A stretch of 64,000 nucleotides of DNA from positions 34,267 to 98,266 of the forward strand of contig JAJXZF010000036.1 of assembly GCA_021780225.1 (NCBI GenBank), written 5' to 3'. Shown here in pieces: positions 39,001 to 50,547 of this stretch; position 1 is the stretch's first letter; every line of letters begins with the position of its first letter. Below the pieces are notes generated by a model. That model saw only the letters and a program-made list of their open reading frames with translations. It was not told where the DNA came from and made no database searches. The position numbers and the translations under genes are program-made. This DNA comes from Deltaproteobacteria bacterium (lineage in GTDB: Bacteria; Desulfobacterota; Binatia; Binatales; Binataceae).

Positions 39001-40571
39001 TACTGCTCAGCGCGGCGGAAAGCCGCGAGCTCGATCGGCTCAGCCAATCGAAATACGGAATTGATTCTTATGCGCTGATGCGCCGTGCGGGCGAAACCGT
39101 CGCGGATCTGACGCTGCGGCGCTGGCCGGACGCCGCGCGCGGCGCGGTCGCGATCGTCGCCGGCAAGGGCAACAACGGCGGCGACGGGTTGGTCGCGGCG
39201 CGCAAGCTGACGCAGGCGGGAATCGCGACGCGCGTCCTGATGCTCGCGCCGCCGGAGGCGCTCAAGGGCGACGCCGCCCGCGCCTGGCGCGATTTCGCCG
39301 CGGCCGGCGGGGCGGCGTCGGTCGCGGAAACCGGCGCCGAAATCGACAAATTTTTCGCTGCCGCCGAAAAACCCGCGGCGGTAATCGACGCGATCTTCGG
39401 AACCGGACTGAACGCCGGCGTGCATGGCGCCGCGCGCCGCGCGATCGAACAAATCAATCAGTCGGGAGCGCCGGTGGTCGCGGTGGATATCGCCTCGGGG
39501 GTCAACGCGGACAGCGGCGCGATCATGGGCGCCGCCGTGCGCGCCGCCCTCACCGTGACATTTGGCTGCGCCAAATATGGCCACGTTTCCTATCCCGGCG
39601 CGCAATATTGCGGCGAACTCGAAATCGCCGAAATCGGATTCGCGCCCGCCGCGATCGGCGAGATCGCGCCGCGCGGCCGCTTGATTGATGCGGGTGAAGC
39701 GGCGCTGATGGTCGCGCCGCGCGCGTCGAATACTCATAAGGGCAGCTATGGCCATCTGCTGATCGTCGCCGGAAGCTACGGCAAGTCGGGCGCGGCGGTG
39801 CTCGCCGGCCGCGGCGCGCTGCGCGCCGGCGCTGGTCTGGTTACGCTCGCGATTCCGGAACCAGCCCTGCCGATGGCCGCGGCGGGACAGGCGGAATTGA
39901 TGACCGAACCGATGCCCGCGGTGGCGGGCGGTTTCGCCGCGGCGGGGACGATCGCGCGGCTGAGCGGACTGATCGGTGCGATGAACGCGGTCGCGGCGGG
40001 CCCCGGTATCGGGGTTAGCGCCGAGAGCCTGGCTCTGGTCGATTGGCTGATTCGCGAAGCGTCAGCGCCGAAGCGGCCACTGCTGCTTGACGCTGACGCG
40101 CTGAACGCGATCGCCGAAGCCGGAGCGGAGATGGTTCGCGCCGCGCGCGGCCCGATCGTAATCACGCCGCATCCGGGCGAAGCGGCGCGCCTTTTGCGCA
40201 TCACGCCGGCGGAGATCAACGCCGACCGGATCGGCGCGGCGCGCAAACTCGCGGAGCTGACCGGAGCGGGGGTGCTGCTCAAGGGCGCGCGCACAGTGGT
40301 CGCGGCGGACGACGTGATCGCGATTAACTCCAGCGGGAATCCGGGCATGGCGACCGCCGGGATGGGCGACGTATTGTCAGGCTTGATCGGGGCCCTGCTC
40401 GCCGGCGGGATGGCGCCGGGGACGGCTCTGCGTCTGGGCGCCTGGATGCACGGCGACGCGGGCGATCGTGCGGCGCGGAAGCTTGGTCCGGCGGGCTTTC
40501 TCGCGGGCGAGTTGGCGTCGGAACTGCCGGCCGTGCGCGCCGCGCTGATTGGCCGCCGCGGCGATAGTTGA
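38997..40571 (+). CDS. nnr: Bifunctional NAD(P)HX epimerase/dehydratase
   Basis: YjeF N-domain VAGKGNNGGDGLVAARKL and kinase-like C-domain NTHKGSYGHLLIVAGSYGKSGAAVLAG...NPGMATAGMGDVLSGLIGALLA. Confidence 0.93.
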   Translation: MILLSAAESRELDRLSQSKYGIDSYALMRRAGETVADLTLRRWPDAARGAVAIVAGKGNNGGDGLVAARKLTQAGIATRVLMLAPPEALKGDAARAWRDFAAAGGAASVAETGAEIDKFFAAAEKPAAVIDAIFGTGLNAGVHGAARRAIEQINQSGAPVVAVDIASGVNADSGAIMGAAVRAALTVTFGCAKYGHVSYPGAQYCGELEIAEIGFAPAAIGEIAPRGRLIDAGEAALMVAPRASNTHKGSYGHLLIVAGSYGKSGAAVLAGRGALRAGAGLVTLAIPEPALPMAAAGQAELMTEPMPAVAGGFAAAGTIARLSGLIGAMNAVAAGPGIGVSAESLALVDWLIREASAPKRPLLLDADALNAIAEAGAEMVRAARGPIVITPHPGEAARLLRITPAEINADRIGAARKLAELTGAGVLLKGARTVVAADDVIAINSSGNPGMATAGMGDVLSGLIGALLAGGMAPGTALRLGAWMHGDAGDRAARKLGPAGFLAGELASELPAVRAALIGRRGDS

Positions 40572-40651
40572 GCGGATTCGACAACTCTCTGATAGAATTC
40601 CAGACCTCCGGCGGAGGCGCGGAATCGATCCGCACCTCGACGAGTACGGCA

Positions 40652-41128
40652 ATGGAGTTTGAGCTTTTCACGGTTGACAGCAAGTCCTCGCGCGACACCA
40701 AGACGTGGGGCCGCAGGCTCGCGTCGATGCTCGAAGGCGGGGAGTTGCTGGGATTGGAAGGCGACCTCGGCGCCGGAAAAACCTGCTTTATCAAGGGCTT
40801 GGCGCACGGGCTGAACCTGCCGGAAGATCAGATTCTCAGCCCGACTTTCACCATGATCCAGGAGCATCGCGGACGCCTGCCGCTCTATCACATCGATCTT
40901 TATCGCCTCGAGCGGGTCGAACTCGATGATCTCGGATTGCGCGAATATCTCTTTTCCGATGCGGTAGCGGCGGTGGAGTGGTTCGAGCGGTTGCGTGAAG
41001 GAGCGGAAATGGAGCGGCTGGCGATACGGATTGAATATGCCGGAGCCAGCGCTCGCAGAATCGAATTTCGCGGCGTCGGCAGGCGCTACGGTGTGCTTAT
41101 CTCACGCCTGGCCGCGCGATTCGCATAG
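40652..41128 (+). CDS. tsaE: tRNA t6A biosynthesis ATPase TsaE
   Basis: LGLEGDLGAGKTCFIKGLAHGLNLPEDQILSPTFTMIQEHRGRLPLYHIDLYRLE. Confidence 0.93.
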   Translation: MEFELFTVDSKSSRDTKTWGRRLASMLEGGELLGLEGDLGAGKTCFIKGLAHGLNLPEDQILSPTFTMIQEHRGRLPLYHIDLYRLERVELDDLGLREYLFSDAVAAVEWFERLREGAEMERLAIRIEYAGASARRIEFRGVGRRYGVLISRLAARFA

Positions 41129-41208
41129 CATGACGCTTTTTGCGCTCCTCTAGAGCGCGCCAACACGCTATACTCGGAGTTGATCGGCAGGCAAAGGAGA
41201 GGATCGCG

Positions 41209-41445
41209 GTGCCGCAATTCGTGTCGGACACAGTTGATGCGTTCGTGTCTGCGTACAATCAAGCGTGGGCCGAATGGGTGGCGTTGCCGATCTATACGCG
41301 GCTTGGAATCGGTTTGTTGATTGCGGGTATCGCGGTTTACGTCGGCTCGAAATCAGAACGCTCCGGAGTCAGCGCGCTGTGGTTCTTCGCCGCTTTCGGT
41401 TGCTTTGCCTACGTGATGATGGTGGCGCTGGAAGTGATGCACTAA
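41209..41445 (+). CDS. Small hypothetical membrane protein
   Basis: GTG start with good SD (AAAGGAGAGG); VSDTVDAFVSAYNQAWAEWVALPIYTRLGIGLLIAGIAVYVGSK..., two TM segments. Confidence 0.6.
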   Translation: MPQFVSDTVDAFVSAYNQAWAEWVALPIYTRLGIGLLIAGIAVYVGSKSERSGVSALWFFAAFGCFAYVMMVALEVMH

Positions 41446-41539
41446 ATCAGGCGCGCCGGGAATCCACGCTGGCGTCCACCCTCCGCGCAGCGCATAATAA
41501 TGGTTTACGTTTGCGCTGGACGGCGGAATTCGGCAATCA

Positions 41540-42775
41540 GTGGCGTTAATCGTTCAGAAATACGGCGGCACGTCGGTTGGTTCGATCGATCGAATCAAAG
41601 CGGTGGCGGAACGGGTCGCACGCGCCTATCGAAGCGGCGGCCAATTGGTCGTGGTGGTGTCGGCGATGGCGGGCGAAACGAATCGCCTGCTGCAGCTCGG
41701 CGCTCAGCTCAGCGACGCGCCCTACCCGCGCGAATCGGACGCGCTGGTCGCGACCGGCGAGCAGGTCGCGGCGGCGCTGCTGGCGATACGCTTGCATGCG
41801 CTTGGCTGTCCCGCCGTGTCGTTGCTCGGCCATCAGCTTCGTATCATGACCGATTCGCGTCATGGCGCGGCCAAGATAAAATCAGTCAATTGCGATCGAA
41901 TCGAGCGAGTGCTCGGGACTGGACACGTCGTGGTGGTGGCGGGTTTTCAGGGCGTCACGCCGGAGGGCGATATTACGACCTTGGGCCGCGGCGCCTCGGA
42001 CCTGACGGCGGTGGCGCTCGCCGCCGTGCTTCACGCGGCCGCGTGCGAGATTTACACCGACGTTGACGGGGTCTATACGGCCGATCCGAACATCTGTCCG
42101 AAGGCGCGCCGGCTCGACCGAATCTCGTACGACGAAATGCTCGAGATGGCGGGGCTTGGGGCCAAGGTGCTGCAGTTGCGCTCGGTCGAATTGGCCCGGC
42201 GCTACAACGTGCCGCTGGTGGTGAAATCGAGTTTCAGCGAGGATACCCATGGCACCTGGGTCGGCCGGGAGGATCAGGCGATGGAAAACGTGCTGGTTTC
42301 GGGCGTCACGCTCGATCAAAACCAGAGCAAGATTACGCTGACCGGAGTCGAAGATCGTCCCGGCCTGGCGGCGCGGATTTTTGGGCCGATCGCGGAAGCC
42401 GGCATCGTCGTCGACATGATAATCCAGAACGCCGGGGCCGACGGCCGCGCCGACCTGACTTTCACCGCGCCGCGCGCCGATCTCAAGCGCGCGCTCGAGC
42501 TGGTGCGGGCGGTGGCCGGCGAAATTGGCGCGGCGGGCGTGCGCCATGAGGACCAGGTGGCGAAGGTGTCGATCGTGGGCGTCGGGATGCGCACCCACGC
42601 CGGCGTCGCCGCGACGATGTTCAAGGTGCTGGCCGCCGAGGGCGTCAATATCGAGATGATAGCGACCTCCGAAATAAAAGTTTCCGTGGTCGTGAACGCG
42701 AAATACGGCGAGCTTGCGATGCGCGTGCTGCATGACGCGTTCCTTGGAGAGAATCCGGCGCTGGCCGGGAATTGA
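41540..42775 (+). CDS. lysC: Aspartate kinase
   Basis: VQKYGGTSVGSIDRIKAVAERV, ITTLGRGASDLTAVALAA, ACT domains. Confidence 0.96.
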   Translation: MALIVQKYGGTSVGSIDRIKAVAERVARAYRSGGQLVVVVSAMAGETNRLLQLGAQLSDAPYPRESDALVATGEQVAAALLAIRLHALGCPAVSLLGHQLRIMTDSRHGAAKIKSVNCDRIERVLGTGHVVVVAGFQGVTPEGDITTLGRGASDLTAVALAAVLHAAACEIYTDVDGVYTADPNICPKARRLDRISYDEMLEMAGLGAKVLQLRSVELARRYNVPLVVKSSFSEDTHGTWVGREDQAMENVLVSGVTLDQNQSKITLTGVEDRPGLAARIFGPIAEAGIVVDMIIQNAGADGRADLTFTAPRADLKRALELVRAVAGEIGAAGVRHEDQVAKVSIVGVGMRTHAGVAATMFKVLAAEGVNIEMIATSEIKVSVVVNAKYGELAMRVLHDAFLGENPALAGN

Positions 42776-42789
42776 CGGGAATAATCGCG

Positions 42790-44466
<1,677 letters not shown>

Positions 44467-44506
44467 CCGCTGGCGGCGCGCGAATACGCGCCACGGGAGG
44501 CGCATC

Positions 44507-45220
44507 ATGGGCCTGATCAGCACGATTCGCGAAGATATCCAGGCGGTTTTCGATCGCGATCCGGCGGCGCGCACGACGGTCGAGGTGGTGCTTGCCTACC
44601 CCGGACTCCACGCGATTTGGTGGCATCGCGCGGCCCACTGGCTGTGGATGCGCGAGCTGAAGCTGCTCGGTCGTATGGTCAGCGAACTCTCCCGATTTCT
44701 GACCGGAATCGAAATCCATCCGGGGGCGAAAATCGGACGGCGCTTCTTTATCGACCATGGCATGGGCGTGGTGATCGGCGAAACCGCGGAAATCGGCGAC
44801 GACGTCCTGCTGTATCAGGGCGTGACGCTCGGCGGCACCAGCCTGCGCAAGGAGAAGCGCCATCCGACGATCGAGGATCATGTGATGATCAGCGCGGGCG
44901 CCGCAGTGATTGGCCCGGTCACGATCGGGCACGGCAGCCGGATTGGCGCCGGCGCGGTGGTGGTCTCGTCCGCGCCGCCTTACTCGACGATCGTGGGCAT
45001 TCCCGGCAAAATCGTCGAAGGCGATCGGCCGCAGAGCGATTTTGCCGATCTTGACCATGCGCGGCTGCCCGATCCGGTCGCGCGCGCGATGCAAAATTTG
45101 GTGGATAAACTCAACCAGTTGAATATTCGCATGGAGGAGATGGAAGACCGGCAGAATTGCCTTGAGGACAAGGTCGCGCCCGCCGCTCACTTGCCCAATG
45201 GCGCCTCCCGCGAAAGCTAG
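44507..45220 (+). CDS. cysE: Serine O-acetyltransferase
   Basis: [44 protein letters not shown] hexapeptide repeats. Confidence 0.95.
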   Translation: MGLISTIREDIQAVFDRDPAARTTVEVVLAYPGLHAIWWHRAAHWLWMRELKLLGRMVSELSRFLTGIEIHPGAKIGRRFFIDHGMGVVIGETAEIGDDVLLYQGVTLGGTSLRKEKRHPTIEDHVMISAGAAVIGPVTIGHGSRIGAGAVVVSSAPPYSTIVGIPGKIVEGDRPQSDFADLDHARLPDPVARAMQNLVDKLNQLNIRMEEMEDRQNCLEDKVAPAAHLPNGASRES

Positions 45221-45368
45221 GCGTGTCCGGGGCGGGGTTGCCGCGGCCGCGCTTGCGACCAGCTCCGAGCGCCCGCCGTCGATATTTGGGTCGCTTATCC
45301 GCCCGTCTTTTGAATCTTCGATTCATAAGATAATCTAAGGCTCTTCAATTGCTTCCCCACATGTCGTG

Positions 45369-46553
45369 ATGCGCGTTTATCTTGACCATAACGCCGGCTC
45401 GCCGGTCCGGCCGTCCGCGCGCCGCGCAATTTCCCGATGCCTCGACGGCGAACGCGGCAATCCCGCCTCCGCGCATCGTTCGGGCCAGAGCGCCCGCCGG
45501 ATGCTGGAGCGGGCGCGCGAGCAGGTCGCGGAGTTGGTTGGCGCGCGTCCCGAGACGATCGTTTTCACCAGCGGCGGCTCCGAATCGAACAATTTGGCGA
45601 TCTTCGGCGCCGCGCGCGCGTCCGGGTCGCGGCGGCGAATCGTGAGTTCGGCGCTCGAGCATTCGTCGATTCTTGCTCCGCTGGCCGCTCTTGAAGCGCG
45701 CGGTTTCGAGGTGGTTTTGCTTGCGCCCGATCGCGACGGCCGTATCGATGCGGCAACGGCGGCCGCGGCGATCGATGACAGCGTCGCGCTGGTTACGCTC
45801 GGTCTTGTCAACGCCGAGGTCGGCGTGATCCAAAGCGTGGCGCCGATCGCGGACGCCGCGCGCCGCGCCCGCGCGTTGTTCCATCTCGATGCGGCCCAGG
45901 CCGTGGGACGTATTCCCGTCAACGTCCAGTCGCTCGGATGCGATCTTTTGACGATGAGCGCGCACAAAATCGGCGGACCGTCCGGAATCGGCGCGCTCTA
46001 CGCCGCGGCGGAGGCGCGAATCGCTCCGTTGATTTTGGGCGGGCCGCAGGAGCGCGGGATGCGCGCTGGCACGCCGAATCTGCCGGGTGCGGCCGGATTT
46101 GGCGTAGCGGCCGAAGAAGTCGCCCGCACGCTTCATACGGAAAGTTCGCGCGCCGCATCGCTGGCGGACGCGCTGCTTGAGTCCTTGTTCGCCGCGATTC
46201 CCGGACTGGAATTGAACGGCCCGCGCCGCGACCGGGTTCCGCATACGCTCAACCTGACCTTTCCCGGCGTGCTTGGCGAAAGCCTGATGATGGCGCTCGA
46301 TTTGGAGGGGGTGGAGGTTTCGATGGGGTCGGCGTGCGCGGCCGGAGCGGTCGAACCTTCGCACGTGCTGATTGCGATGGGCCGCGGCCGGGCCGCGGCG
46401 CGGAGTTCCTTGCGCATCAGCCTCGGCTGGCCGACGACGGACGAGGAAATCTCGTTTGCCGCCGCCACGATCGCGCAGGTCTGGCGGCGCGTCGCGGCGG
46501 CGGAGCCGGACGCGGAGCGGCGCGATGCGGGCGTCGCGGAGGCGCCGCGATGA
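45369..46553 (+). CDS. Cysteine desulfurase (NifS/IscS family)
   Basis: VYLDHNAGSPV, FTSGGSESNNLAI, DAAQAVGRIPV, SAHKIGGPSGIGAL, SMGSACAAGAVEPSHVL catalytic loop. Confidence 0.92.
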   Translation: MRVYLDHNAGSPVRPSARRAISRCLDGERGNPASAHRSGQSARRMLERAREQVAELVGARPETIVFTSGGSESNNLAIFGAARASGSRRRIVSSALEHSSILAPLAALEARGFEVVLLAPDRDGRIDAATAAAAIDDSVALVTLGLVNAEVGVIQSVAPIADAARRARALFHLDAAQAVGRIPVNVQSLGCDLLTMSAHKIGGPSGIGALYAAAEARIAPLILGGPQERGMRAGTPNLPGAAGFGVAAEEVARTLHTESSRAASLADALLESLFAAIPGLELNGPRRDRVPHTLNLTFPGVLGESLMMALDLEGVEVSMGSACAAGAVEPSHVLIAMGRGRAAARSSLRISLGWPTTDEEISFAAATIAQVWRRVAAAEPDAERRDAGVAEAPR

Positions 46554-47653
46554 GCGCGCGCGTGCTGGTCGCAATGTCGGGCGGCGTGGACAGCAGCGTC
46601 GCCGCGGCGATCTTGCGCGAGCGGGGCTACGACGTGGTCGGAGTGGCGATGCGGCTGGCGCCGGAACCGCCGGCCGGGACGGGTCGGGGCAAGGCGACCT
46701 GCTGCTCGCACGACGATTTCGAGGACGCGCGCCGGGTCGCCGAGCGGATGGATTTTCCTTTTTATGTCGTCGATTTGCGCGAGGATTTCGCGGCGCGCGT
46801 GATCGGCAATTTCGTCGGCGAATATCTGGCGGGCCGCACGCCGAATCCGTGCGTGATGTGCAATCGCGAGATCAAGTTTGATCGGCTGCGGAGCCGCGCC
46901 CGCGCGCTCGGCGCCGATTTTATCGCCACCGGCCATTACGCCCGAATCGAGCAGGGCGTCGACGGCCGGCCGCGCCTGATGCGCGCGCGCGACGCCGCCA
47001 AAGACCAGTCCTATTTCTTGTTCGCGACGGGCCGCGACGAGCTTTCGCGCACGCTGTTCCCGCTTGGCGCGATGACCAAAGACGAAGTTCGCGCGCGCGC
47101 CCGGAGGCTCGGTTTGCGCAACGCCGACAAACCCGAAAGCCAGGAAATCTGCTTCGTTCCCGACAACGATTACGCCGCATTCGTGCGCCGGAGCGCGCTG
47201 TCGCGCACGCCCGCGCCGGGGCGGATCGTCAATTCCGACGGACGCGAGCTGGGCCGCCATCCGGGCGTGCATCATTTTACCGTCGGCCAGCGCCGCGGAC
47301 TCGGAATCGCGTCGGGCGAACCGCTCTATGTCCGCGAAATCCGCGCGGCGCGCGGCGAGGTCGTGGTCGGCCGGAAGTCCGAATTGAATGCGCGCGGCCT
47401 GGTCGCCGGGCAGGTCAATCTGCTCGATCCCGAGCTTGCGGGCGGGCGCGAAACCCCGGTCGAAGTGAAGATCCGCTATCGCCATCCGGGACTGCCCGCG
47501 ACGCTGCGCATGATTGACGGCGCGCGCGCCGAAGTGCGCTTCGCATCGGAAGGCCCCGCCGTCACGCCCGGACAGGCGTGCGTGTTCTATCGCGGCGACG
47601 AAGTGCTGGGCGGCGGATTTATCGCGCAAGCGATCGCGGAGGCGGCTCCATGA
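46550..47653 (+). CDS. mnmA: tRNA-specific 2-thiouridylase
   Basis: [58 protein letters not shown]. Confidence 0.95.
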   Translation: MSARVLVAMSGGVDSSVAAAILRERGYDVVGVAMRLAPEPPAGTGRGKATCCSHDDFEDARRVAERMDFPFYVVDLREDFAARVIGNFVGEYLAGRTPNPCVMCNREIKFDRLRSRARALGADFIATGHYARIEQGVDGRPRLMRARDAAKDQSYFLFATGRDELSRTLFPLGAMTKDEVRARARRLGLRNADKPESQEICFVPDNDYAAFVRRSALSRTPAPGRIVNSDGRELGRHPGVHHFTVGQRRGLGIASGEPLYVREIRAARGEVVVGRKSELNARGLVAGQVNLLDPELAGGRETPVEVKIRYRHPGLPATLRMIDGARAEVRFASEGPAVTPGQACVFYRGDEVLGGGFIAQAIAEAAP

Positions 47654-48960
47654 CCCGCTTCGCGATCGCCACGCTCGGATGCAAGGTCAATCAGTACGAT
47701 TCCGCGATGATCGAGGCGCGGCTGGGCGCGCTCGGGATGGAACGCGCGGAATTCGATCAGCCCGCCGACGTCTATATCGTCAACACCTGCACGGTCACGG
47801 ACCGCGCCGATTCCGAAAGCCTGCGGCTCGCGCGGCGCGCCCGGCGGCTGAATCCGAATGCGCGCGTGATTATGACCGGATGCCTGGCGCAGGCGAGTCC
47901 GGAGCGGCTGGCCGAGGCGCGCGAAGTTGACGCGGTCGTGGGGCTGGGCCGTCCCGGCGATCTGGAGCGCGCCGCGCAAAACCGCGCGCCCGAGCGCGTG
48001 ATGGTGTCCAACTTGCGCAAGCATCGGGCGGAGATCGATCTCGGCGCCGTCGCTCTCGAAGGCCATACCCGGGCCTTTCTGAAAGTTCAGGAAGGATGCG
48101 ATCAGTTCTGCACGTTCTGCATCGTGCCGTTCTCCCGTGGACAATCCCGCAGCGTTGCGCCGCGCCGGATAATCGAGGCGATCGACGGACTGCATGAGCG
48201 CGGATTCCGCGAAGTGATTCTCACCGGAGTGCATCTGGGCGGCTACGGCCGCGATTTGGATCCGCCGGTCGCGCTGGAAAATCTGCTTGAAATGATCGGG
48301 GAGCGTTCGCCGATCGGCCGAATCCGCCTGAGTTCGATCGATCCCGAAGAGTTGAGCGATCGCGCGATTGCGATCGTCGCCGGCAACGGCAAATTCTGTC
48401 CGCATTTCCATCTGCCGCTGCAGGCGGGAGCCGACGCGGTGCTGGCGCGGATGCGCCGCCGCTACGACGTCGGCGGTTATCGCGAGCGGGTAGAAAGGAT
48501 TATCGGCGCGATGCCGGAGGCGGCGATCGGCGCCGACGTAATCGTCGGGTTTCCCGGCGAGACCAATACGAACTTCAACGATTGCATGAAGTTCATCGAA
48601 AGCCTGCCGCTGGCCTATCTGCACGTCTTTCCCTACTCGGTGCGCGCGGGCACGACGGCGGCCAAATTCACGGACCGCGTCCAATTCGGCGAGATTCGCC
48701 GTCGGGCCGCCGCGATGCGCGAATTGGGCGAAAGGAAACGCCGGGATTTCGCCGCGCGCGCGGCCCGATCGCAACTTAAAGTATTGCTTGAAGAACTGGT
48801 GGACGGCAGGCTGCGCGGCTACAGCCGCAATTATGTTCGGGTCGCGGCCGAAGGTTCTCCGGCGCTGATCAATTCCGAAGTCGAGGTGGAGGGCACGTCT
48901 GTTGCGGGCGCTGAAGTGGTTGGCCGGATTATTCCGGAGCCTCAAGCCGCGAGGGTCTGA
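47650..48960 (+). CDS. mtaB: tRNA t6A37 methylthiotransferase MtaB
   Basis: FAIATLGCKVNQYDSAMIEARL, VNTCTVTDRADSES, FLKVQEGCDQFCTFCIVPFSRG radical SAM motif. Confidence 0.93.
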   Translation: MTRFAIATLGCKVNQYDSAMIEARLGALGMERAEFDQPADVYIVNTCTVTDRADSESLRLARRARRLNPNARVIMTGCLAQASPERLAEAREVDAVVGLGRPGDLERAAQNRAPERVMVSNLRKHRAEIDLGAVALEGHTRAFLKVQEGCDQFCTFCIVPFSRGQSRSVAPRRIIEAIDGLHERGFREVILTGVHLGGYGRDLDPPVALENLLEMIGERSPIGRIRLSSIDPEELSDRAIAIVAGNGKFCPHFHLPLQAGADAVLARMRRRYDVGGYRERVERIIGAMPEAAIGADVIVGFPGETNTNFNDCMKFIESLPLAYLHVFPYSVRAGTTAAKFTDRVQFGEIRRRAAAMRELGERKRRDFAARAARSQLKVLLEELVDGRLRGYSRNYVRVAAEGSPALINSEVEVEGTSVAGAEVVGRIIPEPQAARV

Positions 48961-49663
48961 GCGGCCGCGCGCGCGCGATGGCGCCGCCGGCGACCTTGAA
49001 CGGATCCTCGGCTACGTGTTTCGGGAGTCCGCGCTGCTGACGACCGCGCTGACCCATCCGAGCGCCGTGCCGCCCGCCGAACCCAATTACGAGCGGCTGG
49101 AATTTCTCGGCGACGCCGTGCTCGATCTGGCGATCGCGGACCTGCTGATGCGGCGGTTTCCGGGGGCGAAGGAGGGCGCGCTGTCGAAGGAGCGCGCGTC
49201 GATCGTCAACGGCCGCACGCTGGCGATCAAGGCGATGGAAATTGGTCTGGGCGCGCGGCTGCGCTTGGGCAAGGGCGAAGAGAAGAGCGGCGGGCGCGAC
49301 AAAACGTCGATTCTGGCCGCTTCATTCGAGGCGGTGATCGGCGCCATTTTCACCGACGGCGGGCTGGCGCCGGCGCAACGCGTGGTCGAGCGGTTGTTCG
49401 CAAGCGATATCGGCGGTCCCGCCGCAGAACGGGACTACAAGACCGAACTTCAGGAGATCGCCTACCGCCAGTTCCGTTCGCAGCCGGTTTACGAGCTGGT
49501 CGGAACCCAGGGGCCCGATCACGCCAAGCGTTTTACGACGCGGATCAGGATTGCTGGACGCGATTTGGGCCTGGGCGAGGGCGGCAGCAAAAAACAGAGC
49601 GAGCAGGCCGCGGCGCGCGCCGCGTTGGATCTGCTGACGCAGGAGCGGGTTGGAAACGGCTGA
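48902..49663 (+). CDS. rnc: Ribonuclease III
   Basis: NYERLEFLGDAVLDLAIADLL signature; C-terminal dsRBD GSKKQSEQAAARAALDLL. Confidence 0.95.
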   Translation: MRALKWLAGLFRSLKPRGSERPRARDGAAGDLERILGYVFRESALLTTALTHPSAVPPAEPNYERLEFLGDAVLDLAIADLLMRRFPGAKEGALSKERASIVNGRTLAIKAMEIGLGARLRLGKGEEKSGGRDKTSILAASFEAVIGAIFTDGGLAPAQRVVERLFASDIGGPAAERDYKTELQEIAYRQFRSQPVYELVGTQGPDHAKRFTTRIRIAGRDLGLGEGGSKKQSEQAAARAALDLLTQERVGNG

Positions 49664-50546
49664 AAATTATCGCGCTGGTTTCGTGACGCTGGCGGGCCGG
49701 ACCAACGTCGGCAAATCGACGCTGCTCAACCGCCTCGTCGGGCACAAAGTCGCCGCGGTCACGCCGCGGCCGCAAACGACGCGGCGGCGGGTCGTGGGAA
49801 TCCGCACCGATGAGCGCGCGCAGATGATTCTGATCGACACGCCCGGATTGCATCAACCGCGCGCCGCGATGAATCGCAGGATGATCGACACGGCGCGGCG
49901 CTGTCTGGCCGAAGGCGAAGTGATCGTCGCCGTGGTCGCCGCGAACGCGCCGCTCGGCGATGAAGATCGGGCGTTGCTCGAAAACGTCGCGGCGCTGGCG
50001 CGTCCGTCGGTCATCGCCGTGAACAAAATTGATTTGGCCGCGCGGGAACGCCTGATGCCGCTGGTCGCGAGCGTCCATGAATTGCTGCCCACGGCGGAAA
50101 TCGTTCCGGTAAGCGCACTCAAGGGCGAAAATCTTGACGAACTGGCGCGCGTGATTTCCTCGCTCTTGCCGCAAAGCCCGCCCCTGATGCCCGGTGACGA
50201 ATACACCGATCAGACCGAACGGATGCTGGCGGAGGAGATTATTCGCGAGAAGATTTTCCTCGCGATGCGCGAAGAGATTCCGTTTTCCACGGCCGTTCAG
50301 GTCGAAGATTTCGTCGAGGAAAGCGAACGCAACCTCGCGAAAATCCGCGCGCTGATTATCGTCGAGCGCGAATCGCATAAGGGGATGGCGATCGGCGCGG
50401 GTGGACGGCAACTGAAAGCGATCGGGACCGCCGCGCGTCTGGAGCTCGAAGAAATGCTCGGCCGCCGGATTTTCCTTGAACTTCATGTAAAGGTTGAAAA
50501 AGGATGGACGGGCGATCCACGCAAGCTCAAGGAGCTGGGACTCTGA
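49650..50546 (+). CDS. era: GTPase Era
   Basis: GRTNVGKSTLLNRLVGHKVAAVTPRPQTTRRRVVGI, DTPGLHQPR, NKIDL, KH domain. Confidence 0.95.
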   Translation: METAENYRAGFVTLAGRTNVGKSTLLNRLVGHKVAAVTPRPQTTRRRVVGIRTDERAQMILIDTPGLHQPRAAMNRRMIDTARRCLAEGEVIVAVVAANAPLGDEDRALLENVAALARPSVIAVNKIDLAARERLMPLVASVHELLPTAEIVPVSALKGENLDELARVISSLLPQSPPLMPGDEYTDQTERMLAEEIIREKIFLAMREEIPFSTAVQVEDFVEESERNLAKIRALIIVERESHKGMAIGAGGRQLKAIGTAARLELEEMLGRRIFLELHVKVEKGWTGDPRKLKELGL

Positions 50547-50547
50547 G

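Noticed and set aside
46133-48945. Long minus-strand ORFs (498 and 452 aa) opposite the desulfurase/mnmA and mtaB genes
   Set aside because: Shadow ORFs over strongly supported genes, no recognisable domains.
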